Positions 26,340 to 35,569 of a stretch of DNA of 64,000 bases are shown in pieces. Both the position numbers and the translations under genes were made by a program. The stretch comes from Streptomyces sp. 130 (GTDB lineage: Bacteria > Actinomycetota > Actinomycetes > Streptomycetales > Streptomycetaceae), in NCBI RefSeq assembly GCF_007096885.1, contig NZ_VJNO01000006.1:182046-246045 (forward strand). Reading direction: 5' to 3'. How positions within the stretch are numbered: the stretch's first letter is position 1; every line of letters starts with the position of its first letter. The notes beneath the pieces were generated by a model, which did not search any database, was not told the origin of the DNA, and saw nothing but the letters and a program-made list of their open reading frames with translations.

Positions 26340-29300
26340 ATGACACCGAGACAAGGCAGACCGGGCACGGGCAGAGCGCGACGCGCCTGGGGACTCCTGC
26401 TCGCCGCCGGCCTCGCGGCGGCGGGGCTCCCCGCCGCGACGACCGCCCAGGCCGCGCCCGCGAGCGACACCGCCGCGTCCGTCGAGCGCGCCCTGACCGA
26501 CGACCTCGCGGACGGCGGCAGTTCCACCTTCTGGGTCTACCTCCGCGACGAGGCGGACCTCAAGGGCGCCGCGGAGATCAAGGACCGGTCGCGGCAGGGG
26601 CGCGAGGTGCACAGCCGCCTGCGGGAGGCGGCCCGGACCAGCCAGTCCGCCCTGATCGGCATGCTGCGGGACGCCGGCGCCTCGTACACGCCCTTCTGGA
26701 TCGCCGACACCGTCGAGGTGAAGGGCGACGCGAAGCTGCTGAAGCGGATCACCGCCCTGCCGGAGGTGGACCGGGTCACCGGCGACCGGACCTACGGTCT
26801 GCCGGAGATGAAGGCGGCGCAGGACGAGCCCACCGTGGACGACGTCGAGTGGGGCGTCGACCGGATCGGCGCGCCCCGGGTCTGGAAGGACTACCAGGCC
26901 ACCGGCGAGGGCATCGTCGTCGGCAGCATCGACTCCGGCGTCCAGTACGACCACCCCGCGCTGGTGAAGCGGTACCGGGGGAACAACGGCGACGGCACCT
27001 TCACGCACGACTACAACTGGTACGACCCGACGATCAGTTGCGGCATCGTCGTGTCCACGCCCTGCGACAACGTCGGGCACGGCACCCACACCGTCGGCAC
27101 CATGACCGGCGACGGCGGCACCGGGAACCACGTCGGAGTGGCGCCCGGAGCCGAGTGGATCGCCGCCAAGGGGTGCGCGGGCAGCACGTGCAGTCAGCGC
27201 GACCTGCTGGCCGCCGGCCAGTACATGCTGGCGCCCACGGACGCCCGGGGCAAGAACCCGCGCCCCGATCTGCGTCCGCACGTCGTGAACAACTCGTGGG
27301 GCAGCGCGGCGGCGGGCGACGACCCGTGGTTCGAGCAGACCGTGCAGGCGTGGGTGGCGGCCGGGATCTTCCCGGTCTTCTCCAACGGCAACGAGGGCCC
27401 GGACTGCGGCACCGACGGCAACCCGGGGAATCTGAGGGAGAGTTACGGAGTCGGGGCCTTCGACGCGGACGGCACCGTCGCGTCCTTCTCCAGCCGCGGC
27501 CCCTCGGAGTTCGACGACGGCCTGGTCAAGCCGGACGTCTCGGCGCCGGGTGTCGCCGTCCGCTCCACCTACCCCGGCGGCAAGTACGCGGTGGGCAGCG
27601 GTACGTCGATGGCCGCGCCCCATGTCGCGGGCGCCATCGCCCTGCTGTGGTCGGCGGCCCCGGCGGTCGCGCGGGACATCGACGCGACGCGCAGGCTCCT
27701 GGACGAGACCGCCGTCGACGTCCCGGACGTCTCCTGCGGCGGCACCGCCGGGGACAACAACGTCTACGGACAGGGCCGGCTGGACGTGCGCGCCGCCGTC
27801 GAGAAGGCGCCGCGCGGCACCACCGGCACCCTGAGCGGCACGGTCACCGACGCGGCCACCGGTGAGCCCGTCGAGGGCGTCACCGTGCAGCTCACCGCCG
27901 CCGGTGACCCGGTGGGCCTCCCGGCGACGACCGACGCCGAGGGCCGCTACACCACACTCGCCACCGTCGGCGACTACACCGTGACGACGTCGTCCCCGGC
28001 CTACACCGCCGTGAAGACGGAGGTGACGATCACCGAGTCCGCCACCGCCACGGCCGACATCCGCCTCCCGGCCCGGCCCGGAAAGGTCCTGTCCGTCACC
28101 CCCGACGACGCCGACTTCGGCGCCGTCCCCGTCGGCACCACCGGCGGCCCGGTCGCCGTCACCCTCACCAGCCTCGGCAGCAAGCCGGTCACCGTCGTCC
28201 GCGTCACCGACCACGACGGGGCCTTCGTGGCCGGTCCGGGCACCTGCGGCGAGGCCCCCTTCCGGCTGAAGCGCAAGGAGACCTGCACCCTCGACCTCAC
28301 GTTCCGGCCCACCGAGAAGACCGCCCAGGACGGCAGGATCACGCTCCTGGACGACGCGAAGGGCCTCGTGCACACCGTGCGCGTCCACGGCAGCGGCACC
28401 GCCATCCCCGCCCGCACCGCCGCGCTGGGCACGTCGGTCCTCCAGCGCGACCTGCACGCCGCGGCCATCGACCCGCAGGGGCGTTACGCCTACTTCGGCA
28501 CCGACAACCCCTGGGACCCGCTGCCCGGTTACATCACCAAGGTGGACCTGAAGACGTTCAGGACGGTCGGCACGCTGTCGGTGGGCATCGGCCAGAAGAG
28601 CCTCCAGGACGCGGTCATCGACCCGGCGGGCAGGTACGCCTACTTCGCCGTCGCGGCGACACCGGGCCGCGTCGTCCGCGTCGACCTGGCGACGTTCACG
28701 CTGGACAAGATCCTCCTGCTCGGCCCGGACGAGGGCAACCTCCGTTCGGCCCTCATGGACCCGGCAGGCAAGTACGCCTACTTCGGGACCGGCACCGATC
28801 CCGGCCGGCTGGTCAAGGTCGACCTGGCGACGTTCACCCGGGCCGGAGCGGTCACGCTGGGCGCCGGGGACGACTTCCTGGACGCCGGAGTCATCGACTC
28901 CAAGGGCGAGTTCGCCTACTTCGGCACGGTGACCAGCCCGCAGGGCCGCGTGGTCAAGATCGACCTGGCGGCCATGAAGGAGGCCGGCTCGCTCGTCCTC
29001 CCCTCGGGTGAGGGCCCGTTGCGGTCGGCGGTCATCGCGCCCGACGACAGCTACGCCTACTTCGGCACGGGGGAGGGCGCCCGGGGGAAGATCGTCCGGG
29101 TGGACCTGAAGACCTTCGCCCGGGCCGGGGCCATCGCCCCGTCCGGCGGCGGGGCGTTCTTCTCGGCCGTGATGGACCCCGGGGGCCGGTTCGCCGCGTT
29201 CGGCACGCTGGAGCTGCCGGGCCACGTCGTCACCGTCGATCTGGAACGCTTCGAGTCCACGGGCTACGTGGTCCTCGCCGAGAAGGAGGACGGGCCGATC

Positions 29301-29633
29301 TCCGGCGTGATCGACCCACAGGGCGCCTACGCCTACTTCGGTACGAAGACCGCGCCCGGCCGGGTCGTCAAGGTCAGGGTCGGCGCCCGCTTCGAGCTCG
29401 CCGCCGAGGCGGGCCCGGGCAGGCTGCCGCGCACCGCGTCCCTCACCTGGAACGGGGCGACGACGGAGAAGGTCCGGGTGTTCCGCAACGGCAGGGTGGT
29501 CGCGACCGTGCCGAACACCGGGCGCTTCACCGATCTGATCACCGGCCGCCGCCTGCCCTCGTACACGTACAAGCTGTGCGACACGGCCACGGACCGCTGC
29601 TCGGCCGAGGCGAAGGTGGCCTTCGGCGGGTAG
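26340..29633 (+). CDS. Secreted S8 serine peptidase fused to a seven-repeat beta-propeller
   Basis: This 1097-residue exported protein has a signal peptide (RRAWGLLLAAGLAAAGLPAA), then a propeptide. The S8 triad is Asp198 (SIDSGVQYDH), His247 (VGHGTHT) and Ser423 (GTSMAAPHVAG). A carboxypeptidase-regulatory-like domain (LSGTVTDAATGEPVEGVTV) and an ASH/choice-of-anchor-type domain (DADFGAVPVGTTGGPVAV...CTLDLTFRP) follow. Then come seven repeats of 46-49 residues with the core IDPxGxYAYFGT, expected to close a propeller, and a short fibronectin-like end. GGAAGG lies about 12 bases before ATG 26340. It is paralogous to the 13069-15654 protease, whose propeller partner is a separate gene. Confidence 0.88.
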   Translation: MTPRQGRPGTGRARRAWGLLLAAGLAAAGLPAATTAQAAPASDTAASVERALTDDLADGGSSTFWVYLRDEADLKGAAEIKDRSRQGREVHSRLREAARTSQSALIGMLRDAGASYTPFWIADTVEVKGDAKLLKRITALPEVDRVTGDRTYGLPEMKAAQDEPTVDDVEWGVDRIGAPRVWKDYQATGEGIVVGSIDSGVQYDHPALVKRYRGNNGDGTFTHDYNWYDPTISCGIVVSTPCDNVGHGTHTVGTMTGDGGTGNHVGVAPGAEWIAAKGCAGSTCSQRDLLAAGQYMLAPTDARGKNPRPDLRPHVVNNSWGSAAAGDDPWFEQTVQAWVAAGIFPVFSNGNEGPDCGTDGNPGNLRESYGVGAFDADGTVASFSSRGPSEFDDGLVKPDVSAPGVAVRSTYPGGKYAVGSGTSMAAPHVAGAIALLWSAAPAVARDIDATRRLLDETAVDVPDVSCGGTAGDNNVYGQGRLDVRAAVEKAPRGTTGTLSGTVTDAATGEPVEGVTVQLTAAGDPVGLPATTDAEGRYTTLATVGDYTVTTSSPAYTAVKTEVTITESATATADIRLPARPGKVLSVTPDDADFGAVPVGTTGGPVAVTLTSLGSKPVTVVRVTDHDGAFVAGPGTCGEAPFRLKRKETCTLDLTFRPTEKTAQDGRITLLDDAKGLVHTVRVHGSGTAIPARTAALGTSVLQRDLHAAAIDPQGRYAYFGTDNPWDPLPGYITKVDLKTFRTVGTLSVGIGQKSLQDAVIDPAGRYAYFAVAATPGRVVRVDLATFTLDKILLLGPDEGNLRSALMDPAGKYAYFGTGTDPGRLVKVDLATFTRAGAVTLGAGDDFLDAGVIDSKGEFAYFGTVTSPQGRVVKIDLAAMKEAGSLVLPSGEGPLRSAVIAPDDSYAYFGTGEGARGKIVRVDLKTFARAGAIAPSGGGAFFSAVMDPGGRFAAFGTLELPGHVVTVDLERFESTGYVVLAEKEDGPISGVIDPQGAYAYFGTKTAPGRVVKVRVGARFELAAEAGPGRLPRTASLTWNGATTEKVRVFRNGRVVATVPNTGRFTDLITGRRLPSYTYKLCDTATDRCSAEAKVAFGG
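28455..29400 (+). repeat. Seven tandem coding repeats (YAYFGT-type propeller blades)
   Basis: The core (V/I/M)-(I/M)-D-P-x-G-x-(Y/F)-A-Y-F-G-T recurs near 28463, 28610, 28749, 28887, 29029, 29166 and 29304, a spacing of 137-147 bases. Each unit continues with VKVDLxTF or a similar strand. Seven units match the commonest propeller closure. The DNA copies are diverged, so recombination between them is not obviously recent. Confidence 0.75.
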
Positions 29634-29638
29634 CGCGC

Positions 29639-29676
29639 GGGGCCTCCGCCGGTCCGTTCCCCCCGGCGGAGGCCCC
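29639..29676 (+). terminator. Hairpin after the propeller-subtilase gene
   Basis: A perfect 14-bp inverted repeat (GGGGCCTCCGCCGG at 29639-29652 and its complement at 29663-29676) with a 10-base loop lies 5 bases after the TAG. There is no T-run, as is usual in Streptomyces. Confidence 0.75.
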
Positions 29677-29765
29677 AGCCCCTCGGGCGAGCCCGTCCGG
29701 GAGCACCGTTGCGGGCCGCGGAGCCACCGGACCGGCCCCGCGCCCCGGGGACTACCCTCGCCGCC

Positions 29766-30407
29766 ATGTCCGAACACGAAACCCTCTCCGTCACCCGTGC
29801 CGCCTACGACGACGCCGCCGAGCTGTACGCGCGGATGTTCAGCGACTCGTTGCGCGACAGCCCGCTGGACCGCGCGATGCTGGACGTCTTCGCCGAGGCC
29901 GTCGGTACGGGCGGCCGGGTGGCGGACCTCGGCTGCGGGCCCGGGTACGTCACCGCCCACCTCGCCGGGCTGGGGCTCGACGCGTTCGGCGTCGACGCCT
30001 CGCCCGCCATGGTCGAGCTGGCCCGGGCGGCCTGCCCGGGGCTGCGGTTCGACGTCGGGTCGATGGCCGCGCTCGACATCGCCGACGGCGCACTGGCCGG
30101 CGTCCTGTCGCGGTGGTCCGTCATCCACACCCCGCCTGCGGAACTCCCGCCCGTCCTCGCCGAGTTCGGCCGCGTACTCGCGCCCGGTGGCCACCTCCTC
30201 ATCGGCTTCTCCGCCACCGACGGGCCCGACCGCCCCACGCAGTCCTTCGACCACGCCGTCGCGACGGCCTACCGGTGGTCACCCGACCACCTCGCCGGGC
30301 TGCTGCGCGCCCACGGGCTGACCGAGACGGCCCGGATGGTCCGCGAGCCCCGGCCGGACGACCGGCGCCAGTTCCAGGAGGTGCACCTGCTCGCCCGCAA
30401 GGCGTAG
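29766..30407 (+). CDS. Class I SAM-dependent methyltransferase
   Basis: This 213-residue protein starts MSEHETLSVTRAAYDDAAELYARMF. Motif I is VADLGCGPGYVTAHLA, followed by LGLDAFGVDASPAMVELARAA and the post-motif SVIHTPPAELPPVLAEFGRVLAPGGHLL, all typical of small-molecule class I methyltransferases (ubiE-like). The substrate is unknown. The ATG at 29766 has only a weak upstream ribosome-binding site; a longer in-frame start at 29709 lies in the spacer. It stands alone between a terminator and the CstR-type operators. Confidence 0.82.
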   Translation: MSEHETLSVTRAAYDDAAELYARMFSDSLRDSPLDRAMLDVFAEAVGTGGRVADLGCGPGYVTAHLAGLGLDAFGVDASPAMVELARAACPGLRFDVGSMAALDIADGALAGVLSRWSVIHTPPAELPPVLAEFGRVLAPGGHLLIGFSATDGPDRPTQSFDHAVATAYRWSPDHLAGLLRAHGLTETARMVREPRPDDRRQFQEVHLLARKA

Positions 30408-30450
30408 CCCGGGGCGGCGCCCGGCCCGGGGGGCGCCTGCGGCCCCGGAA

Positions 30451-30504
30451 ATACCCCGGGGGGTATCCCTGTTACAGTGGGAAAGAAGATACCCCCTGGG
30501 GTAA
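30451..30504 (+). promoter_or_regulatory. cst-type promoter with two CstR operators
   Basis: Two copies of ATACCCC-N2-GGGGTAT are visible: 30451-30466 (exact half-sites, centre GG) and 30489-30504 (last base of the right arm is A, centre CT). Between them TACAGT (30473-30478) matches the streptomycete -10 consensus, placing the transcription start near 30485, with one operator over the -35 region and one just after the start. The same element occurs at 33005-33020. The element resembles known CstR sites of persulfide-responsive operons. Confidence 0.75.
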
Positions 30505-30533
30505 TCGAGGCTACGTGATGGAGGGAGTCGACC

Positions 30534-31907
30534 GTGTTCTTCGTGGACACCCTGGAGACCGAGGGTCTGGGCAACCGCAGCTACCTGGCCGGAGGGGAGG
30601 CGACGGCGGTCGTCGTCGATCCCCCGCGTGACGTGGAGCGGGTCCTCGCGGCAGCCGCCGCGCGCGGGGTGCGGATCGCGTACGTGGCGGAGACCCATCT
30701 GCACAACGACTACGTCACCGGCGGACCGGAGCTGGCCCGGCTGACCGGCGCCCGCTACCTGGTCCCGGCCGACGCCCGGGTCTCCTTCGCGCGGGTGCCC
30801 GTCGCGGACGGCGACCGCTTCACCGTGGACGCGGGCCTCGAACTGAGGGCCCTCGCCACCCCGGGGCACACCCCGCACCACACCTCGTACGTGCTCGCCG
30901 AGGACGGCCGGGAGACCGCCGCGTTCACCGGCGGCTCGCTGCTCATCGGTACGGTCGGGCGCCCCGACCTCGTGGAGCCCAGGCTGACCGAGCGGCTGGC
31001 CCGGGCCCAGCACGCCTCCGCGCACCGGCTCGCCGGGGAGCTCCCCGACGACGTCCGGGTCCTCCCCACCCACGGCTTCGGCAGCTTCTGCTCGTCCACG
31101 CAGGCCGAGGGCGACTCCACGACCATCGGCGCCGAGCGGACGGGCAACGACGCCCTGACCCAGGACGTCGACACCTTCGTGGCCGGCATGCTCGCCGGTC
31201 TGGAGGACGTCCCCGCGTACTACGCGCACATGGCGCCCCTCAACGCCGGCGGACCGGCCCCCGTGGACCTGACACCGCCGAGGACCGCCGACGCGGAGGA
31301 GATCGCGCAGCGCCTGGCCGCCGGTGAATGGGTCGTGGACCTCCGCAGCCGTACCGCCTTCGCCGAGGGGCACGTGGCGGGGACCTTCAACTTCGAGGGG
31401 GAGGGCAAGCTCGCCACCTACCTCGCCTGGCTGATCCCGTGGGGCAAGCCGGTGACCCTGCTCGCGGCCACCGCCGAGCAGCTGGCGGACGCCCAGCGGG
31501 AGCTGGTCCGGGTCGGCATCGACCGCCCGGCCGCCGCCGCCACCGGCGGACCGGACGCCTGGCTGCGCGCGGGCGACGAGCCCCGGTCCTTCCCCCGGAC
31601 CGACTTCGCCGCCCTCAAGCGGGCCCGCGAGCGCGGTGAACGGGTCGTGGTGCTCGACGTGCGCCGCGACTCGGAGCGGGCCGGGGGATACGTACGGGAC
31701 TCCGTCCACATACCCGTGCACGAGCTGCACGAGCGGTCCGGCGAAGTGCCGGACGGCGAGGTGTGGGTGCACTGCGCCGGCGGGATGCGCGCGGCGATCG
31801 CCGCCTCCCTGCTCGACGCGGAGGGCCGCGCGGTCGTCGCCGTGGACGACGGCTTCGACGCGGCCCGGCAGGCGGGGCTGACGGTCGCGCCCGGTTCCGC
31901 GGCGTGA
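30534..31907 (+). CDS. Metallo-beta-lactamase/rhodanese fusion (CstB-like persulfide enzyme)
   Basis: This is a 457-residue cytoplasmic protein. The N-terminal MBL domain has THLHNDYVTGG, TPGHTPHHTSYVL and GGSLLIGTVGRPDL, as in ETHE1-type persulfide dioxygenases. Two rhodanese domains follow: the first (VVDLRSRTAFAEGHVAG) has LLAAT where the loop Cys would be and is probably inactive; the second (VVVLDVRRDSERAGGYV) has the active loop VHCAGGMRAA with Cys near residue 414. This is the layout of Staphylococcus CstB, which oxidises persulfides to thiosulfate. GTG 30534 has GGAGGG upstream. Its TGA overlaps the TauE gene start by 4 bases; CstR operators precede it. Confidence 0.88.
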   Translation: MFFVDTLETEGLGNRSYLAGGEATAVVVDPPRDVERVLAAAAARGVRIAYVAETHLHNDYVTGGPELARLTGARYLVPADARVSFARVPVADGDRFTVDAGLELRALATPGHTPHHTSYVLAEDGRETAAFTGGSLLIGTVGRPDLVEPRLTERLARAQHASAHRLAGELPDDVRVLPTHGFGSFCSSTQAEGDSTTIGAERTGNDALTQDVDTFVAGMLAGLEDVPAYYAHMAPLNAGGPAPVDLTPPRTADAEEIAQRLAAGEWVVDLRSRTAFAEGHVAGTFNFEGEGKLATYLAWLIPWGKPVTLLAATAEQLADAQRELVRVGIDRPAAAATGGPDAWLRAGDEPRSFPRTDFAALKRARERGERVVVLDVRRDSERAGGYVRDSVHIPVHELHERSGEVPDGEVWVHCAGGMRAAIAASLLDAEGRAVVAVDDGFDAARQAGLTVAPGSAA

Positions 31908-32647
31908 GCGTGCTGATCCTCGCCCTGGCCGCCGGGGCCGTGGTGGGGCTCGCGCTCGGCGCGCTGGGCGGGGGCGGCAGCGTCCTGGCGATCCCCGCCC
32001 TGATCTACCTGCTCGGCCTCAGCCCGGCCGCCGCGACCACCGCGAGCCTGTTCATCGTCACCGCCACCTCCGCGACCGCCCTGTACGCCCACGCCCGCGC
32101 CGGACACGTCCGCTGGAAGGCCGGGGCCGCGTTCGCCGCGGCGGGCGTCGTCCCGGCGGCGGTGGCCGGACTCGCCGCGACCCGGCTGCCGCAGGCGGTC
32201 CTGACGGCGGCCTTCGCCGCCCTCGCCGCCCTCGCCGCGGTGCGGATGCTGCGCCCCGGGTCCCGGGACGCGCCGGGGGAGGTACGGCCGCTGCGGGCCG
32301 GGGGAGCCGGGGCGGGGCTCGGCGCGGTGACCGGGCTGCTGGGGGTGGGCGGCGGCTTCCTGGCCGTTCCGGCCCTGGTGACGGTCCTGGCGTTCGAGAT
32401 GCAGGCGGCCGTCGGGACGAGCCTGCTCGTCATCACCGTCAACTCGCTGACCTCGCTCATCACCCGCTCCGGCGGCGCGGGGGGCATGGACTGGGCGGTG
32501 ACGGCGCCGTTCACCGGCGCGGCGATCCTGGGCGCGTGGGACGGCAAGCGGCTCGCGGCCCGGGTCTCCGGGAGCGGGCTCCAGCGGCTGTTCGCCTGGG
32601 TGCTGCTCGCGGTCGCCGCGTTCATGCTGGCCGACGCGCTGACGTGA
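31904..32647 (+). CDS. TauE/SafE (TSUP) family sulfur-anion exporter
   Basis: This is a 247-residue membrane protein with about seven to eight hydrophobic segments. Two related halves begin GLALGALGGGGSVLAIPAL and GLLGVGGGFLAVPALV, the internal duplication of the TSUP family. Members move sulfite, thiosulfate or sulfoacetate across the membrane. The GTG at 31904 overlaps the MBL-rhodanese stop (GTGA), so it is coupled to CstB-like enzyme production and should export its product. Confidence 0.88.
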   Translation: MSVLILALAAGAVVGLALGALGGGGSVLAIPALIYLLGLSPAAATTASLFIVTATSATALYAHARAGHVRWKAGAAFAAAGVVPAAVAGLAATRLPQAVLTAAFAALAALAAVRMLRPGSRDAPGEVRPLRAGGAGAGLGAVTGLLGVGGGFLAVPALVTVLAFEMQAAVGTSLLVITVNSLTSLITRSGGAGGMDWAVTAPFTGAAILGAWDGKRLAARVSGSGLQRLFAWVLLAVAAFMLADALT

Positions 32648-32652
32648 CGGCG

Positions 32653-32676
32653 GGGGCGCCCTCGGACCGGCGCCCC
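32653..32676. terminator. Convergent hairpin between the TauE and CstR genes
   Basis: GGGGCGCC (32653-32660) and GGCGCCCC (32669-32676) form a perfect 8-bp stem with an 8-base loop between the stop of the TauE gene and the stop of the oppositely transcribed CstR gene. Confidence 0.65.
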
Positions 32677-32994
<318 letters not shown>

Positions 32995-33004
32995 TCACGG
33001 TCTC

Positions 33005-33026
33005 ATACCCCTAGGGGTATATCCTA
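33005..33026. promoter_or_regulatory. CstR operator and promoter region between CstR and alkyl-sulfatase genes
   Basis: ATACCCCTAGGGGTAT at 33005-33020 is a perfect 16-bp palindrome identical in pattern to the two sites at 30.45 kb. On the minus strand TAGGAT (33026-33021) is a good -10, putting the CstR-gene start inside the operator. The same site lies 119 bases before the divergent alkyl-sulfatase ATG, so that gene may be controlled too. Confidence 0.75.
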
Positions 33027-33138
33027 CCCCGTTCGGCCCCCGTACGGCCCACACCCGCTTGTGGACCTCCGCACCCCGGGTGAGGGTGGCGGTGCCCGCG
33101 CCGCGCGGAGCCGGGCCGCCGCCGCGAAGGAGACCGAC

Positions 33139-35040
33139 ATGCCGCAGGACACCGAGGCCAAGCCCGCCGAGCCGGCCGTCGCCCGGGCCAACCAGTCGGT
33201 ACGGCGCGACTACCCCTTCGACGACACCCAGGACCTGGAGGACGCCCGGCGCGGCTTCATGGGCACCGCGGAGGACCCGGTCATCCGCGACGCCACGGGC
33301 GGCGCGGTGTGGGACCTGGAAGCCTACGGGTTCCTCGACCAGGAGTGCCCGGACACCGCCAATCCGAGCCTGTGGCGGCAGAGCCGGCTCTGCTCCGAGC
33401 ACGGGCTGTTCGAGGTCACCGAGGGCATCTACCAGGTACGCGGCTTCGACCTGTCCAACATGACCATCGTCGAGGGCGACCGGGGCGTCCTCGTCATCGA
33501 CCCCCTGGTCTGCGCCCCCACGGCCGCCGCCGGCCTCGCGCTGTACCGCGCCCACCGGGGCGAACGGCCGGTCACGGGCGTGCTGTACACCCACAGCCAC
33601 GTCGACCACTTCGGCGGCGTACGCGGTGTGCTCGGCGACGAGGACGTGGCGGGCGGGGTCCCGGTCCTCGCCCCGCACGGCTTCCTGGAGCACGCCGTCA
33701 GCGAGAACGTCTACGCGGGCACGGCGATGAGCCGGCGCGCCGCGTACATGTACGGCGCCGCCCTCCCGAAGGGGCCGCGGGGCCAGATCGGCGCGGGCCT
33801 CGGGCAGACCGTCTCGACGGGCGCCCCCGGGCTGATCCCGCCCACCCTGGACATCACCCGCACCGGGCAGACGGAAACCGTCGACGGCATCCGCATGGTC
33901 TTCCAGCTCACCCCGGGCACCGAGGCCCCGGCGGAGCTGAACATCCACTTCCCCGGCTTCTCCGCCCTGTGCATGGCCGAGAACGCCACCCACAACCTCC
34001 ACAACCTGCTGACGCTGCGCGGCGCCCAGGTCCGCGACCCGCACGTCTGGTCCCGGTACCTCACCGAGTCCGTCAACCTCTTCGGCGAGTCGTCGGAGGT
34101 GGCCTTCGCCTCGCACCACTGGCCCGTCTGGGGCCGGGAGCGCGTGATCGCCTTCCTCCTGGAACAGCGCGACCTGTACGCGTACCTCCACGACCAGGTG
34201 CTGCGGATGCTCAACCAGGGCCTGACCGGACCGGAGATCGCCGAGGAGATCGTGATGCCGCCCGCCCTGGAGCGGGCCTGGCACACGCACGGCTACTACG
34301 GCTCCGTCAGCCACAACGCCAAGGCGGTCTACCAGCGCTACCTCGGCTGGTACGACGGCAACCCGGCGCATCTGTGGCAGCACCCGCCGGCCGAAGCGGC
34401 CCGGCGCTACGTCGACTTCATGGGCGGCGCCGACGAGGTCCTGCGCAGGGCCCGGCAGTCCTTCGCCGACGGCGACTACCGCTGGGTGGCGGAGGTCGTC
34501 AACCACCTGGTGTTCGCGGAGCCGGACAACGCCCCGGCGCGCGCCCTCCAGGCCGACGCGCTGGAGCAGCTGGGCTACGGCAGCGAGAACGGGACCTGGC
34601 GCAGCGTCTACCTGATGGGCGCCCGGGAACTGCGTCACGGCAGCCTCGGCACCCCCACCGACACCGCCTCGCCCGACGTCCTGGCGGCCCTGACCCTGGA
34701 CCAGCTGGTGGACGCGCTCGCCATCCGGGTCGACGGCCCCCGCGCCTGGGACGCGGACATCACCGTCCGCTGGGACATCGCGGGCGGCGAACCCCTCACG
34801 ATGCGGCTGCGCAACGGCGTCCTGACCCACGTCGTGGGCACCGGACCCGCGGTGGGCGAGCCCGACGTCACCTTCGCGCTGACCGAGGCGGACCTGCGGG
34901 ACGTCCTGGTGGGCGCCGTGCCGCCCGGCGACCTGGCGGCCCGCCCCGGCGTCGAGGTCACCGGCGACGCCGGCCGGCTGACCGAACTCCTCGGCCACCT
35001 CGACGAACCCAACCCGGACTTCGCCATCGTCACCCCCTGA
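33139..35040 (+). CDS. Alkyl/aryl-sulfatase, metallo-beta-lactamase type (SdsA1-like)
   Basis: This 633-residue type III sulfatase removes sulfate from alkyl sulfates with two zinc ions and needs no formylglycine. The metal motif THSHVDHFGG lies at about residues 151-160. Other family segments are QSRLCSEHGLFEVTEGIYQV, MAENATHNLHNLLTLRG, ASHHWPVWG and RQSFADGDYRWVAEVVNHLVF (dimerisation region). The last 130 residues are the SCP2-like lipid-binding domain (LDQLVDALAIRVDGPRAWDA). No signal peptide is visible. ATG 33139 has AAGGAG seven bases upstream. It heads an operon with an SRPBCC protein and an FAD oxidoreductase, and a CstR operator lies upstream. Confidence 0.92.
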   Translation: MPQDTEAKPAEPAVARANQSVRRDYPFDDTQDLEDARRGFMGTAEDPVIRDATGGAVWDLEAYGFLDQECPDTANPSLWRQSRLCSEHGLFEVTEGIYQVRGFDLSNMTIVEGDRGVLVIDPLVCAPTAAAGLALYRAHRGERPVTGVLYTHSHVDHFGGVRGVLGDEDVAGGVPVLAPHGFLEHAVSENVYAGTAMSRRAAYMYGAALPKGPRGQIGAGLGQTVSTGAPGLIPPTLDITRTGQTETVDGIRMVFQLTPGTEAPAELNIHFPGFSALCMAENATHNLHNLLTLRGAQVRDPHVWSRYLTESVNLFGESSEVAFASHHWPVWGRERVIAFLLEQRDLYAYLHDQVLRMLNQGLTGPEIAEEIVMPPALERAWHTHGYYGSVSHNAKAVYQRYLGWYDGNPAHLWQHPPAEAARRYVDFMGGADEVLRRARQSFADGDYRWVAEVVNHLVFAEPDNAPARALQADALEQLGYGSENGTWRSVYLMGARELRHGSLGTPTDTASPDVLAALTLDQLVDALAIRVDGPRAWDADITVRWDIAGGEPLTMRLRNGVLTHVVGTGPAVGEPDVTFALTEADLRDVLVGAVPPGDLAARPGVEVTGDAGRLTELLGHLDEPNPDFAIVTP

Positions 35041-35078
35041 ACGGCGGACCCGGACCCACGACGACCTACGGAGGACCC

Positions 35079-35534
35079 ATGGCGGTACGACACCGCTTGA
35101 TCGAGGCGACGGTGGCAGACGTCTGGCGGGTCCTCGCGGACCCCTCGCTCTACAGCGACTGGGTGGTCGGGACCTCCGGCTCGCGCCCCCGCCGGGGCGA
35201 CTGGCCCGAGGTCGGTTCCAGCCTCACGTACACCCTCGGCATCGGCCGGTGGTCCGTGCGGGGCCGGACGATCGTCCGGCGGTGCGAGGCGCCGCACGTG
35301 CTGGAACTGGAGGCCGACAGCGGGCGGATCGGCACCGCCAGGATCGCCCTGGAAGTACGGCAGTGGGGCGAGAACGCCCTGGTCACCCTGGACGAGCACC
35401 CCCTGCGCGGACCGGCCGGCACCTTCCACAACGCGGCCATCGACGCCGTGATCCAGCTCCGCCACCGCAGCGTGCTCGCGCGCCTGGCGAAGACCGTCGA
35501 GGCGGCCCCGAAGGGCACCCGCGAAGCGGTCTGA
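35079..35534 (+). CDS. SRPBCC-fold (polyketide cyclase/START-like) protein
   Basis: This 151-residue protein has the SRPBCC pattern: short first strand (AVRHRLIEATVADVWRVLADPSLYSDWVVGT), central beta sheet (PEVGSSLTYTLGIGRWSVRGRTIV) and long C-terminal helix (FHNAAIDAVIQLRHRSVLARLA). Such proteins bind a hydrophobic ligand in an internal pocket; the function is open. The ATG has GGAGG five bases upstream, and the gene lies 38 bases after the alkyl-sulfatase and 35 before the FAD oxidoreductase, so it probably handles the same lipophilic substrate. Confidence 0.82.
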   Translation: MAVRHRLIEATVADVWRVLADPSLYSDWVVGTSGSRPRRGDWPEVGSSLTYTLGIGRWSVRGRTIVRRCEAPHVLELEADSGRIGTARIALEVRQWGENALVTLDEHPLRGPAGTFHNAAIDAVIQLRHRSVLARLAKTVEAAPKGTREAV

Positions 35535-35569
35535 TCCTCTTCCGCGCTCCCCACCACCTGGAGGCATCG

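Noticed and set aside
26316..30254. A 1312-codon open frame antisense to the propeller-subtilase
   Set aside because: Its product is low-complexity (Arg, Gly, Val, Asp) with no domain; it arises from the third-position GC bias of the real gene on the other strand.
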